DNA of 64,000 nucleotides from Burkholderia lata (GTDB taxonomy: Bacteria > Pseudomonadota > Gammaproteobacteria > Burkholderiales > Burkholderiaceae): the NCBI RefSeq assembly GCF_902499335.1, contig NZ_CABVQK010000013.1:222883-286882 (forward strand), given 5' to 3'. Every line of letters begins with the position of its first letter. Positions within the stretch are counted from its first letter, which is position 1. Positions 29,545 through 38,631 of this stretch are shown here, piece after piece. The translations under genes were made by a program, and so were the position numbers. The notes under the pieces are model-generated. The model did no database searches. It was given only the letters and a program-made list of their open reading frames with translations, and was not told where the DNA came from.

Positions 29545-29877
29545 TTAACTGAAGAGCCAGCGCCCTGCTTTAGCCGAAACGATCAACATGCGGACATTCA
29601 GGTCCGGAACCCGATGAATTACTCTCTTCTTGAACGGGTTGATCAAGTCAAGCAACGAGGCATCGTCTTCCGGATAATATTTTTTAATGTCGAATCCGCT
29701 CATGTCGACATTAAATTCCTCCGAGTACTCCTTCATCACCTCTTCGACCTCAGCCGCATCAAAACCCAGATCAACATCCAGGTCTGTGTTCTCAGTTATA
29801 CCCCTACCTCCTGACAACAGATAAAACCCGGATTTCCCCCTCACAAAATCGATTACCTGGCGATCGATATCTACCAT
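29545..29877 (-). CDS. DUF1493-type protein
   Basis: A 110-residue acidic protein. The pattern VIDFVRGKSG...ITENTDLDVDLGFDAAEVEEVMKEYSEEFNVDMSGFDIKKYYPED is that of DUF1493, a small acyl-carrier-protein-like fold of unknown role. Its start overlaps the stop of the upstream gene by seven bases, so the two are co-translated. Codon use is markedly more AT-rich than in the flanking genes, which suggests horizontal acquisition. Confidence 0.75.
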   Translation of the reverse strand: MVDIDRQVIDFVRGKSGFYLLSGGRGITENTDLDVDLGFDAAEVEEVMKEYSEEFNVDMSGFDIKKYYPEDDASLLDLINPFKKRVIHRVPDLNVRMLIVSAKAGRWLFS

Positions 29878-30326
29878 ATTCTGTCGCCCTCTCTCGCAAC
29901 TCTGTTGTAGTGACTCACCGCCTTGTAAGTAATGGTTAGAACGTCACTCGCGAGAACTCCCCATCCGATCACAGGTATTGTTCTTCCCACAAAGGTTCCG
30001 ACATTTCTCACCATTCTGACTTTCAGGTCCCTTACCGGCCCTCCGACCAGCGTAGGCAACTGAAGGCCAAACGGGAATTGCATTTTTCGAAAAGCCCTTC
30101 TCGAATATTGGCTTGCATACGATGTCCCCCTTATCGCTCCACCGGGTTTCATTCGTGTCGGCAAATTGTTCCTACCAAGCAAAATCATGCCAACGGATAC
30201 CGCATCATCGATGCCCAGTTGATTCATCGTTTCGTCAACCATGATCCAGAAAAATAGCTCCCCGGCAGTCAGATTCGCCATCCCATAATAGTAGTAAACT
30301 CCGCTCGACTTGTCGGCAGCGCCCAT
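29871..30326 (-). CDS. STM2901-family protein
   Basis: A 151-residue protein of a family named after a Salmonella gene that is often adjacent to a DUF1493 gene. Recognisable segments are GVYYYYGMANLTAGELFFWIM, DDAVSVGMILLGRNNLPTR, GTSYASQYSRRAF and VRNVGTFVGRTIPVIGWGVLA, ending VSHYNRVARE. The C-terminal third has a hydrophobic segment that could insert in a membrane. GAGG precedes the ATG. Function unknown. The pairing with a small acidic partner and the low GC resemble effector/immunity cassettes, but I have no direct evidence for that. Confidence 0.7.
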   Translation of the reverse strand: MGAADKSSGVYYYYGMANLTAGELFFWIMVDETMNQLGIDDAVSVGMILLGRNNLPTRMKPGGAIRGTSYASQYSRRAFRKMQFPFGLQLPTLVGGPVRDLKVRMVRNVGTFVGRTIPVIGWGVLASDVLTITYKAVSHYNRVAREGDRIW

Positions 30327-30708
30327 TCGTCGTCCTCGCGAGTGATTTTTTTGAAGTGCCTTTTCAGTCTAACGAAGAGACGCGACCGGGACACAAACAC
30401 ATTCCCGCCGATCCACTGAAAATTCATGTCGCGACGATCGTGCAATCTCCTTGGAGGTCGCTATTATTTGGCTCGAGTGAGCAACGACGGGGCTCGGCGG
30501 GATGCCGGGGAGGAAAGCGAATACCGATTCCGCGTTCGACCAGCGGCACGATGAACCGACTCCAACGTGACATACCGTTACGGAACCGTGCTGATCGATA
30601 AGCGCAAATGCAGTGCGCGATCTTCACATCGCCTGCGCATCTCGCAAGCACGTCAGAGCCACGCTGCCAACGCATGCGCAGCAGCAACAGAACACCACCC
30701 ATCACACA
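30327..30708. other. Gene-free, AT-leaning region after the islet
   Basis: About 380 bp with only short, unconvincing ORFs. It carries the presumed promoter of the STM2901-type gene near its left end. I see no tRNA, integrase remnant or clear repeats. Confidence 0.45.
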
Positions 30709-30736
30709 TAAAAAAAGGCCTGCACGTGCAGGCCTT
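30709..30736 (-). terminator. Terminator of the metQ-like gene
   Basis: AAGGCCTGCA pairs with TGCAGGCCTT around CG (30715-30736). On the minus strand the stem is followed by a run of T residues (30709-30716). Confidence 0.9.
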
Positions 30737-30757
30737 CGTTCGGTCATCCGATCGCGT

Positions 30758-31573
30758 TCAGAACGACGCGACCATCGAGCCCTTGAACTGCTTCTTGATG
30801 AATTCCCGCACTTCCGGCGACTGGTATGCCTTGACCAGCTTCTTCACCCACGGCTGGTCCTTGTCCTTCGCGCGCACGGCGATCAGGTTCGCGTACGGGC
30901 TCGTCAGCGCTTCGAGCGCGATCGCGTCCTTGGTCGGCTGCAGGTTCGCGGCGAGCGCGTAGTTCGTGTTGATCACGGCCGCGTCGACGTCGGACAGCAC
31001 ACGCGGCAGTTGCGCGGCGTCGAGTTCGGAGATCTTCAGTTTCTTCGGGTTCTCGGCGATGTCGAGCACCGTCGCGTTGTTGCCGCCCGTGCCGGCGCCC
31101 GCCTTCAGCTTGATCACGCCTTGCGTCTGCAGCAGCAGCAGCGCGCGGTTCTCGTTCGACGGATCGTTCGGCACCGCGAGCTTCGCGCCTTGCGGCAGGT
31201 CCTTCAGCGCCTTGAACTTCTTCGAGTACACACCCATCGGCGAGATATAGGTCAGGCCCGCGCTCACGATCTTGTAGCCGCGCTGCTTCACCTGGCTGTC
31301 GAGGTAGGGCTGGTGCTGGAAGCTGTTCGCGTCGAGGTCGCCCGAGTCGAGCGCCGCGTTCGGCTGCACGTAGTCGTTGAACTCGATGACCTTCACGTTC
31401 AGGCCTTCCTTCTCCTTCGCGACCTTCTGCACGAGCTGCCACACTTCCGAATCCGGGCCGGCGACCGTGCCGACCTTGATCACCTTGTCTTCGGCGTGCG
31501 CGCCTGCCGACAACGTCAGCGCTGCACCGGTGGCCAGCACGGAAAATACCTTCAGGAGACTGCGACGCTTCAT
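30758..31573 (-). CDS. metQ: MetQ/NlpA-family methionine-type substrate-binding protein
   Basis: A 271-residue periplasmic protein of the NlpA/MetQ family. Recognisable features: IKVGTVAGPDSEVWQLVQKVA, VKVIEFNDYVQPNAALDSGDLDANSFQHQPYL, LTYISPMGVYSKKFKAL and AVINTNYAL. The signal sequence MKRRSLLKVFSVLATGAALTLSAGAHA has no lipobox cysteine, so it should be a soluble periplasmic protein rather than a lipoprotein. metN and metI are not adjacent; it stands alone with its own terminator. The start is ATG 31573; the longer in-frame extension lacks a ribosome site. Confidence 0.87.
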   Translation of the reverse strand: MKRRSLLKVFSVLATGAALTLSAGAHAEDKVIKVGTVAGPDSEVWQLVQKVAKEKEGLNVKVIEFNDYVQPNAALDSGDLDANSFQHQPYLDSQVKQRGYKIVSAGLTYISPMGVYSKKFKALKDLPQGAKLAVPNDPSNENRALLLLQTQGVIKLKAGAGTGGNNATVLDIAENPKKLKISELDAAQLPRVLSDVDAAVINTNYALAANLQPTKDAIALEALTSPYANLIAVRAKDKDQPWVKKLVKAYQSPEVREFIKKQFKGSMVASF

Positions 31574-31777
31574 CTGTTTCTCGCTTGCTTGCTTACTAAA
31601 AATGGGGCGCGATACGGGTATGCCCCGACTCGCAGGAAGGGGCAAATGGTGTCACAGGATCGGCGTGAAGTGAAATACATCCCGCTCATATGGGTATGCA
31701 CTGCAGCGGTGCTGGCGGCAACTGCGCGGCTCGGCCGTTAGTTGCGTTTATGCGAGTCGCGCATCAGCCTCGGCGCG

Positions 31778-33382
31778 TTACGCCACCGCCGCCTGGTCCG
31801 CCGCCTTCGTTTCGAAGGCACGCTCGCCCACCTGCCCGCCGACCCGGAACGCGCCGACCGCATCGCGCAGCCGCGCGGCCTGTTCCTGCAGCGACGCGGC
31901 GGCGGCGGCGGCCTCCTCGACGAGCGCCGCGTTCTGCTGCGTCACCTGGTCCATCTGCGTGACCGCGCGCCCGACCTGCGTGATGCCGCTCGCCTGCTCC
32001 TCGGACGCCGCCGCGATCTCGCCCATGATGTCGGTCACGCGTGCAACGGCCTGCAGGATCTCGCCCATCGTCGTGCCGGCCTGGCCGACCAGCGTCGACC
32101 CGTTGCGCACGCGCTCGACCGAGTCGACGATCAGCTCGCGGATCTCCTTCGACGCCGTCGCGCTGCGCTGCGCGAGCGAGCGCACTTCGCCCGCGACCAC
32201 CGCGAAGCCACGGCCCTGCTCGCCGGCGCGTGCGGCTTCGACCGCCGCGTTCAGCGCGAGGATGTTGGTCTGGAATGCGATGCCCTCGATCACGCCGATG
32301 ATGTCGGCGATCTTGCGCGAGCTGTCGTCGATCTCGCCCATCGTGCCGATCACGCGGTTCACGACGTCGCTCCCGGTACGCGCGATCTCCGATGCGCTGT
32401 TCGCGAGCCCGCTCGCCTGCCGCGCGTTGTCGGCGTTCTGCTTCACCGTCGCGGTCAACTGCTCCATGCTCGCGGCGGTTTCTTCCAGCGACGCGGCCTG
32501 CTCCTCGGTGCGCTGCGACAGGTCGTCGTTGCCGGCCGAGATCTGGCGGCTCGCCGACGCGATCGATCCGGCCGACTGGCGAATCCCGCCGATCGTCGCC
32601 TGCAGCCGTGCCTGCATGTCGTGCATCGCGGCCATCATGCTCGTGCGGTCGCCCGCACGCACGGGCACCGGCTGCGTCAGGTCGCCCTGCGCGATGCGCG
32701 TCGCGAGCGCGGCCGCTTCGTCGGGCTCGCCGCCGAGGCTGCTGCGTACGTTGCGGATGATCACCAGCATCGCCGCGCTGATCACGAAACCGATCACGAA
32801 CACGACCGCGAGGTGGCCGAGCAGCGTCCGGTAGTAGATGGTGTCGATGTCCTTCAGGAAGACGCCGCTCGAGATGTTCCAGTCCCACGGCGTGAAGCGC
32901 GTGACGTAGCTGATCTTCGGCACGGCGGTCTCGCTGTGCGGCAGGCGCCCGCGGTACTCGGCGAAGCCGCTGCCGGTTTCCTTCGCGGCGTTCAGGATCG
33001 TGACGAACAGCGGCTTGCCGTCCGGGTCGAGATAGTCGCCGACCTGCGTGCCGACCAGCTTCGGCAGCGTCGGATGCATCAGCACGACCGGCTTCGAGTC
33101 CATCACGAACACGTAGCCCGCATCGCCGTAGCGCATCGCGGCCAGGCTCGCGAGCGCGTCGCGCTTTGCATCGGCCTCGGGCAGCGTGCCGCTCTGCGCG
33201 AGCGCGTGATACGCCTTCACGATGCCGGCCGCCGAATCGACGAGATTCGCGATGCCTGCCTTGCGTTCGGTGAGCATCGTCGCGCGCGTCTCGTACGCGC
33301 TCCATGCGCCGACGCCCAGGAGACCGATCCATACCAGCGCAAGCGCGAGCCACAGCTTGCGGTTCAAACTCATTCTGCTCAT
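31778..33382 (-). CDS. Methyl-accepting chemotaxis protein with single-cache sensor domain
   Basis: A 534-residue chemoreceptor: N-terminal membrane helix (LWLALALVWIGLLGVGAW), periplasmic cache-type domain (RYGDAGYVFVMDSKPVVLMHP, GDYLDPDGKPLF), a second helix (VVFVIGFVISAAMLVII), a HAMP region, and a cytoplasmic signalling domain. The hairpin tip EGIAFQTNILALNAAVEAARAGEQGRGFAVVAGEVR is intact. No C-terminal CheR-binding pentapeptide is evident. Small carboxylic acids are common ligands of this sensor type; the ligand here is unknown. The ATG at 33382 is chosen because AAAGG lies upstream; the longer start at 33412 lacks one. Confidence 0.92.
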   Translation of the reverse strand: MSRMSLNRKLWLALALVWIGLLGVGAWSAYETRATMLTERKAGIANLVDSAAGIVKAYHALAQSGTLPEADAKRDALASLAAMRYGDAGYVFVMDSKPVVLMHPTLPKLVGTQVGDYLDPDGKPLFVTILNAAKETGSGFAEYRGRLPHSETAVPKISYVTRFTPWDWNISSGVFLKDIDTIYYRTLLGHLAVVFVIGFVISAAMLVIIRNVRSSLGGEPDEAAALATRIAQGDLTQPVPVRAGDRTSMMAAMHDMQARLQATIGGIRQSAGSIASASRQISAGNDDLSQRTEEQAASLEETAASMEQLTATVKQNADNARQASGLANSASEIARTGSDVVNRVIGTMGEIDDSSRKIADIIGVIEGIAFQTNILALNAAVEAARAGEQGRGFAVVAGEVRSLAQRSATASKEIRELIVDSVERVRNGSTLVGQAGTTMGEILQAVARVTDIMGEIAAASEEQASGITQVGRAVTQMDQVTQQNAALVEEAAAAAASLQEQAARLRDAVGAFRVGGQVGERAFETKAADQAAVA

Positions 33383-33631
33383 CTGCGTGCCTTTGTCGAT
33401 GTCGATGCGCACGCTGCGCGCGAACGGCCTGCCGCGCGCAAACGCTTGCCCATTTATTTACGGCACCGAGGCTTACAACTTGAATACGAGCGGACGCGGC
33501 GAACCGGTGCCCGGCACGCCGCCCACGCACCGCCCCGCACCGCGCCCGCCGACACGACAGCCCGCATCCGCTGTGCTAAAAAGACCGGCTAGCCGGCACA
33601 CGAGGAGCCGGCGCCATTCCGGGGGCCATCC

Positions 33632-33922
33632 ATGTACGTCATCGACATCCACTACACCGCATCGCTCGAGCGCATCGACGACGCGCTCGAACGCCATCGC
33701 GCATTCCTGCAGCCGCAGTTCGACAAGGGCATCTTCATCGCGGCCGGGCCGAAGGTGCCGCGCGAAGGCGGCGTGATCCTCGCGGCCCGCATCGATCGCG
33801 ACGAGCTGGACGCGATCCTGAAGACCGATCCGTTCGTCACCGAGGGGCTCGCCACGTATCGCGTGACGGAATTCCGGATCACGCGTGCCGCATCCGGCTT
33901 CAACGTGCCCGCGCTGCCGTAA
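33632..33922 (+). CDS. YciI-family protein
   Basis: A 96-residue ferredoxin-like alpha/beta protein. MYVIDIHYTASLERIDDALERHRAFLQPQFDKGIFIAAGPKVPR shows the YciI layout, with the conserved His in the RHRAFL helix and the DPFVTEGLATYRVTEF segment. Related proteins include muconolactone-isomerase-like enzymes and unknowns, so no reaction is assigned. Confidence 0.8.
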   Translation: MYVIDIHYTASLERIDDALERHRAFLQPQFDKGIFIAAGPKVPREGGVILAARIDRDELDAILKTDPFVTEGLATYRVTEFRITRAASGFNVPALP

Positions 33923-34084
33923 CGCGACACCTGCGCGACATCTGCGCGACATCTACGTGATACGCGCGCAGGCCGACACGCCGCCCGACGGGCGGCGCAG
34001 GCCAACAACGAAGAGAGAGGGAAAGCGTGACGGCGCGTGGCGGCCGTCACGTGATCGCCGGGCCGGGCGCCCGGCGGCTGCCGG

Positions 34085-34702
34085 TCAGTCGACCAGCAGC
34101 TTCAGGTCATGGACCCACGGGCCGGGGCCCTGGCCGTCGCGCACGAACAGGCGCAGCTTGCCGTCGCGGTCGAACACGTAGCTCGCGGCGGTGTGATCCA
34201 TCGTGTAGCTGCCGGGCGTCTTGCCGGGCACCTTCGCGTAGTACACGCGGAAATCCTTCGTGACCTTCTTCAGCGCCGCTTCGTCAGCCGGCCGCAGGCC
34301 GATGAACGACGGATCGAACGCGGGCACGTACTGGCCGAGCAGCGCCGGCGTGTCACGCTCCGGGTCGACGGTGACGAACAGCACCTGCACGCGCTTCGCG
34401 GCATCGGGCCCGAGCTGCTTCAGCGCTTCGGACAATTCGGCCATCGTCGTCGGGCATACGTCCGGACAGTGCGTATAGCCGAAGAACATCACGACGGCAC
34501 GGCCCTTGAAATCGGCGAGCGTGCGCACCTTGCCGGCCGTATCGGGCAGCGAGAAGTCGCTGCCGAACTGCGTGTTGCCGGTGATGTCGAGATTCTGGAA
34601 TTTCGGCGCGTTGTCGCATCCGGCGAGCAGCAGCGCTGCCGTGAATGCGCATGCGAGCATCCAGCCTTGGCGCGCGCGGCGCCCGAACCTTGATTGGAGC
34701 AT
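34085..34702 (-). CDS. sco: SCO1/SenC copper chaperone lipoprotein
   Basis: A 205-residue membrane-anchored thioredoxin-fold protein that delivers copper to the CuA site of cytochrome c oxidase subunit II. It has a lipoprotein signal with lipobox LLAGC, the copper-binding FFGYTHCPDVCPTTMAEL (CxxxC), and the later His in SYTMDHTAASYVFD. The ATG at 34702 is chosen over a TTG nine bases upstream; the ribosome site is weak. It is the last gene of the leftward cta cluster, after ctaB. Confidence 0.92.
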   Translation of the reverse strand: MLQSRFGRRARQGWMLACAFTAALLLAGCDNAPKFQNLDITGNTQFGSDFSLPDTAGKVRTLADFKGRAVVMFFGYTHCPDVCPTTMAELSEALKQLGPDAAKRVQVLFVTVDPERDTPALLGQYVPAFDPSFIGLRPADEAALKKVTKDFRVYYAKVPGKTPGSYTMDHTAASYVFDRDGKLRLFVRDGQGPGPWVHDLKLLVD

Positions 34703-34720
34703 TGCGTTCAAACCGTGCGG

Positions 34721-35623
34721 TTACACGCCGAGCAGCGGGCGTGCATAGTGATCGACGAGCAGCGCGGCAAACAGCAGCGACAGGTAGACGATCGAGTAGC
34801 GGAAGGCCTTGCGGGCGAGTTCGTCCGAATAGTCGCGATGGATCTTCCACGCATACGCGAGGAACACCGCGCCGAGCAGCACCGCGCTCGTCAGGTAGAC
34901 GGCCCCGCTCATCCCGGAGATGAACGGCATCAGCGTGACCGCGAACAGGATCACCGTGTACAGCAGGATGTGCAGCCGCGTGAACTTCTCGCCGTGCGTG
35001 ACGGGCAGCATCGGCAGCCCCGCGTTCTCGTAATCCTTGCGGCGATACAGCGCGAGCACCCAGAAATGCGGCGGCGTCCACACGAAGATGATCAGCACGA
35101 GGATCCACGCGTCGCCCGGCACCGCGCCGGTGACCGCGGCCCAGCCGAGCGCCGGCGGCATCGCACCCGATGCGCCGCCGATCACGATGTTCTGCGGCGT
35201 CATCGGCTTGAGCAGCAGCGTGTAGATCACCGCGTAGCCGACGAAGGTGGCGATCGTCAGCCACATCGTCAGCGGGTTCGTGAACGTATAGAGCGTCCAT
35301 GCGCCGACGCTGCCGAGCACGGCCGAGAACACCAGGATCTGCGGGGTCGTGATCTCGCCGCGCGCGGACGGACGCCACGCGGTGCGGCGCATCATCGCGT
35401 CGATCTTCTGTTCGACGAGGCAGTTGATCGCGAACGCGGCGCCGGCCAGCAGCCAGATGCCGACCGTACCGCCGATCAGCACGTGCCACGGCACCATGCC
35501 CGGCGTCGCGAGGAACATGCCGATCACCGCGCAGAACACCGCGAGCTGCGTGACACGCGGCTTCGTCAGCGCCATGTACTGCGAAAACCGGCTACCGGGC
35601 GATTGGGAGAGGGTGCTTTGCAT
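34721..35623 (-). CDS. ctaB: Protohaem IX farnesyltransferase (haem O synthase)
   Basis: A 300-residue UbiA-superfamily prenyltransferase that makes haem O for the oxidase. It begins MQSTLSQSPGSRFSQYMALTKPRVTQLAVFCAVIG. The first Asp-rich motif region is NCLVEQKIDAMMRRTAWRP, and the second contains YRRKDYENAGLPMLP. It has about nine membrane spans. The ATG at 35623 is nine bases before the ctaA stop on the same strand, so the coupling is tight. Confidence 0.95.
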   Translation of the reverse strand: MQSTLSQSPGSRFSQYMALTKPRVTQLAVFCAVIGMFLATPGMVPWHVLIGGTVGIWLLAGAAFAINCLVEQKIDAMMRRTAWRPSARGEITTPQILVFSAVLGSVGAWTLYTFTNPLTMWLTIATFVGYAVIYTLLLKPMTPQNIVIGGASGAMPPALGWAAVTGAVPGDAWILVLIIFVWTPPHFWVLALYRRKDYENAGLPMLPVTHGEKFTRLHILLYTVILFAVTLMPFISGMSGAVYLTSAVLLGAVFLAYAWKIHRDYSDELARKAFRYSIVYLSLLFAALLVDHYARPLLGV

Positions 35624-35631
35624 GGGGGCGG

Positions 35632-36744
35632 TCACGCCGGGGCGGCGTCGCGCGCAGGCTGCGCGACACGGCCGGGGCGGCTTGAAAGGATGCGAAAGTT
35701 TAACATGACGACGAGCAGCAGCAGGATCGCGGCCCCGCCGTTGTGCGCGACGGCGACCGGCAGCGGCCACTGCAGCACGATGTTGGTCAGGCCCGTCACG
35801 AACTGCAGCAGGACGACCAGCAGCACGCCGTTCGCGGGCCGCCGCAGCGATTCGAAGCGGCGCATCTTCAGCGCGAACGCGACCAGGTACGCGACCACGA
35901 CGAACGCGAACGTGCGGTGCGTCCAGTGGATCGCGACCAGCGCGTCCTGCGTGATCGCGTCGCCGTCCTTCGTCATCCCGAGCGCGCGCCACAGGTGGAA
36001 GCCGTGCTGGAAGTCCATCGGCGGGATCCACTGGCCGTTGCAGGTCGGGAAGTCGGTGCACGCGAGCACCGCGTAGTTGGTGCTCACCCAGCCGCCGAGC
36101 GCGATCTGCACGACCAGCAGCACGAGCGCCGCGAGCGCGGCCGCGCGATAGCGGCCGGCTTCCGGGTCATACGACGGCAGAGGTGTCTGCCGCGCCGCGA
36201 GCCAGCCGAGCGTGCCGAGCAGCATGAGGCCGAGCAGCAGGTGGATGGTGACGATCACCGGCTGCAGCTTCATCGTGACCGTCCACGCGCCGAACGCGCC
36301 CTGCACGAGGATCAGCAGCAGCAGGCTCGTGGGCCACCACGGCGACACGTGCAGCGGGCGGCGGCGCAGCCGCGCGGACCACGCGATCACGACCTGAGCG
36401 ATGATCAGCACGCCGATCGCCATCGCGAAATAGCGGTGGATCATCTCGATCCACGCCTTCGACATGCTGACGGGACCCGTCGGCATCGCCTGGTGCGCGG
36501 CCGTGATCGCGGCGTGCGCGATGAACGGCGACGACGTGCCGTAGCAGCCGGGCCAGTCCGGGCAGCCGAGCCCCGAATCGGTCAGCCGCGTGAAGCCGCC
36601 GAACATCACCAGGTCGAGCGTCAGGAAGGTGGTGATCCACACCAGCTTGCGAAACTTGTTGTCGTCGGCCTTCACCCACACGTACGACAGCGGCAGCAGC
36701 GCGATGCAGAAGCCGATCAGGCCGAGTTGCAGTAGATACGCCAT
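35632..36744 (-). CDS. ctaA: Haem A synthase (COX15/CtaA)
   Basis: A 370-residue membrane enzyme that oxidises haem O to haem A. GGFTRLTDSGLGCPDWPGCYG is the conserved loop with the Cys pair, EMIHRYFAMAIG carries a haem-ligand His, and the second half repeats the pattern (LVAIHWTHRTFAFVVV). Eight membrane spans. The upstream gene (36769) ends 25 bp before it. Confidence 0.93.
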   Translation of the reverse strand: MAYLLQLGLIGFCIALLPLSYVWVKADDNKFRKLVWITTFLTLDLVMFGGFTRLTDSGLGCPDWPGCYGTSSPFIAHAAITAAHQAMPTGPVSMSKAWIEMIHRYFAMAIGVLIIAQVVIAWSARLRRRPLHVSPWWPTSLLLLILVQGAFGAWTVTMKLQPVIVTIHLLLGLMLLGTLGWLAARQTPLPSYDPEAGRYRAAALAALVLLVVQIALGGWVSTNYAVLACTDFPTCNGQWIPPMDFQHGFHLWRALGMTKDGDAITQDALVAIHWTHRTFAFVVVAYLVAFALKMRRFESLRRPANGVLLVVLLQFVTGLTNIVLQWPLPVAVAHNGGAAILLLLVVMLNFRILSSRPGRVAQPARDAAPA

Positions 36745-36768
36745 CGGTTCATTGCCTCTCGTATTGCC

Positions 36769-37395
36769 TTAGCCGATGCTCGACCACTTCAGCAGCTTCG
36801 TCACGTCCGCCTTGATCTTGCCGGGATTCGGATCCTTCGGGAAACGCATCATCAGGTTGCCGTTCGGGTCGACCATGTAGATGTGGTCGCTGTCCTTCGT
36901 GCCGGCGTCGGCCGGCAGCCACGCGGCCACCGCGGCCGGGTCGGCGACGAGCCGGCGCGTGTCGGGATACGCATCCAGCACCTTCTGCGGCATCGCGCCC
37001 GCGTCGCTGCGCAGCCACACCATCGTGAGCCGGTGCCGCTCGCCCGCCTGCGTGACGCGGATCTGGCGCATGAAATAGAGCTTCTTCGCGCAGGCTTCGT
37101 CGCATGCGCTGCTGTCGGTCATCACGAACAGCCACACGCCACGCAGCGACGACAGCGGCACGGTCTTGCCGGTTTCGTCGGTCACCTGCAGATCCGCGGG
37201 GATCGGGCGCTGCGGCTCGATCAGCGTGCCGTAGTTGGTCGAGCCGCCCTTCGGCTTGATCACGTAATAGGTGAAGTACGACGCGATCATCGGTGCGGCG
37301 CACACGAGACCCAGCAGCACGAGCATCCAGCGGCCGCGCTTGCGGGCCGCCGGCGAGATCGGCGCAGCGGCCGGACCCTGACGGGGAGATTGCAT
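36769..37395 (-). CDS. Cytochrome oxidase cluster membrane-anchored thioredoxin-like protein
   Basis: A 208-residue protein with one N-terminal membrane helix (WMLVLLGLVCAAPMIASYFTYY) and a periplasmic SCO/thioredoxin-like domain: VWLFVMTDSSACDEACAKKLYFMRQIR has a CxxxC pair in the place of the SCO copper site, and DHIYMVDPNGNLMMRFPKDPNP is the typical final strand pair. It lies between surf1 and ctaA in beta-proteobacterial oxidase clusters and probably aids oxidase metallation. The ATG at 37395 is preferred to a TTG at 37401. Confidence 0.78.
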   Translation of the reverse strand: MQSPRQGPAAAPISPAARKRGRWMLVLLGLVCAAPMIASYFTYYVIKPKGGSTNYGTLIEPQRPIPADLQVTDETGKTVPLSSLRGVWLFVMTDSSACDEACAKKLYFMRQIRVTQAGERHRLTMVWLRSDAGAMPQKVLDAYPDTRRLVADPAAVAAWLPADAGTKDSDHIYMVDPNGNLMMRFPKDPNPGKIKADVTKLLKWSSIG

Positions 37396-37455
37396 GGACA
37401 AATCAGACCTCTCGAAACGAACCCGCGGCGCCAGCGCCGCGTCCTGGCATGGCGC

Positions 37456-38169
37456 TCACGCGCCGGCCGACTTCTTCGCCGCACGCCGCGCGGCGTACAG
37501 GCCGAAGCCGAGCGCGGCCACCGCCATCGCCCACCACTGAAACATGTAACCGTAATTGCGCTCGACGCCGGTCGTCGCCGCCGGCCAGTCGCGCACGAGC
37601 TTGTCGCCGTCGTCGCTCGTCTGCTGGATCACGAACGGCTGCAGCGGCAGCCCCGTTTCCTTCGCATACGCGGCGACGTCCAGGTTCTGCCGGATCTTCT
37701 GGTGCGCCGCCGACCCGCCTTCGCCGAGCTCGAACGCCCGCGACGCGTCGGCGCGCGCGATGCCGACGATCTCGACGTCACCCGCGGGCGTCGCGAACGG
37801 CTCGATCGCCGTGCGATCGGCGATATTGCGCGGCAGCCAGCCTCGGTTCACGAGCACCACGCCGCCGCCCGTGAGTTTAAACGGCATCACGACGTAAAAA
37901 CCCGGCTGGTCGTTATACGGCCGATTGTCGAGGAACACGGCTTGCCCGGGCAGGAAACGGCCCGTCGCACGCACGCGATGGAACTCGATCGACGCGAGCG
38001 GGATCGGCTGCGCGCCGACGTCGACGGGCACCGCCTGCTCGTAGCGCTCGATGCTCGCCTGCAGCGCTTCCTTCTGGTGCGCGCGGTCGCGCTGCCAGAA
38101 ACCGAGACGGATCGTGACCGCGACGACGACGAGAATCAGCAGCGCAGGCAGCCAGCGAATCTTCATCAT
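37456..38169 (-). CDS. surf1: SURF1-family oxidase assembly protein
   Basis: A 237-residue protein with a helix at each end (LPALLILVVVAVTIRLGFWQ and YGYMFQWWAMAVAALGFGLYAARR) and a periplasmic core with LDNRPYNDQPGFYVVMPF and VLVNRGWLPRN, the SURF1 hallmarks. It binds haem A and helps its insertion into subunit I. The start is one of two adjacent ATGs at 38169/38166. It is divergent from the DUF2909 gene. Confidence 0.92.
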   Translation of the reverse strand: MMKIRWLPALLILVVVAVTIRLGFWQRDRAHQKEALQASIERYEQAVPVDVGAQPIPLASIEFHRVRATGRFLPGQAVFLDNRPYNDQPGFYVVMPFKLTGGGVVLVNRGWLPRNIADRTAIEPFATPAGDVEIVGIARADASRAFELGEGGSAAHQKIRQNLDVAAYAKETGLPLQPFVIQQTSDDGDKLVRDWPAATTGVERNYGYMFQWWAMAVAALGFGLYAARRAAKKSAGA

Positions 38170-38250
38170 GCGGCCCGCCCGGCACGTGCCGGAAAGCGAA
38201 GTGCGATAATTATCGCCTTCCTTTCGAATTGCCGTCGTCCGGTTCGTGTC

Positions 38251-38460
38251 ATGCACATACTCGTTCCCATCGCCTTCGTCCTCATCATTGCCAGCATGGG
38301 CTCGGCGCTCTACTTCATGATGCACGACCGCGGCCACACGAAACGCATGGTCTGGTCGCTCGCCACCCGCGTCGGGCTGTCGGTGTCGCTGTTCCTGCTC
38401 ATCCTGATCGCGAACTGGATGGGCTGGATCCATTCGACCGGCCTGCCGATCGGGCGTTGA
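38251..38460 (+). CDS. Twin transmembrane protein (DUF2909)
   Basis: A 69-residue protein with two membrane helices (ILVPIAFVLIIASMGSALYFMMHD and SVSLFLLILIANWMGWI) separated by HTKRMVW. This matches DUF2909, found beside surf1 in many proteobacteria. Role unknown, presumably linked to oxidase assembly. It is the only rightward gene in the cta cluster. Confidence 0.8.
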   Translation: MHILVPIAFVLIIASMGSALYFMMHDRGHTKRMVWSLATRVGLSVSLFLLILIANWMGWIHSTGLPIGR

Positions 38461-38594
38461 TCCGTTTGCCGCCGCGGCCGCTGTGACATTTCGCCGCACG
38501 GCCACGGCACCAAGCAAAAGCGCCGCCTGACTGAGTCGCGGCGGCGCCCGGGTGGTGAAGGCCGGCAGTCACGCTGCCCGGCCGACCCAATGAA

Positions 38595-38624
38595 AACGGC
38601 CCGCGCATTGCTGCGCGGGCCGTT
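38595..38624 (-). terminator. Terminator after ctaE
   Basis: AACGGCCCGCGC pairs with GCGCGGGCCGTT around a six-base loop. Read on the minus strand it ends in a short T run. It lies just past the ctaE stop. Confidence 0.8.
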
Positions 38625-38631
38625 GTTCCAT

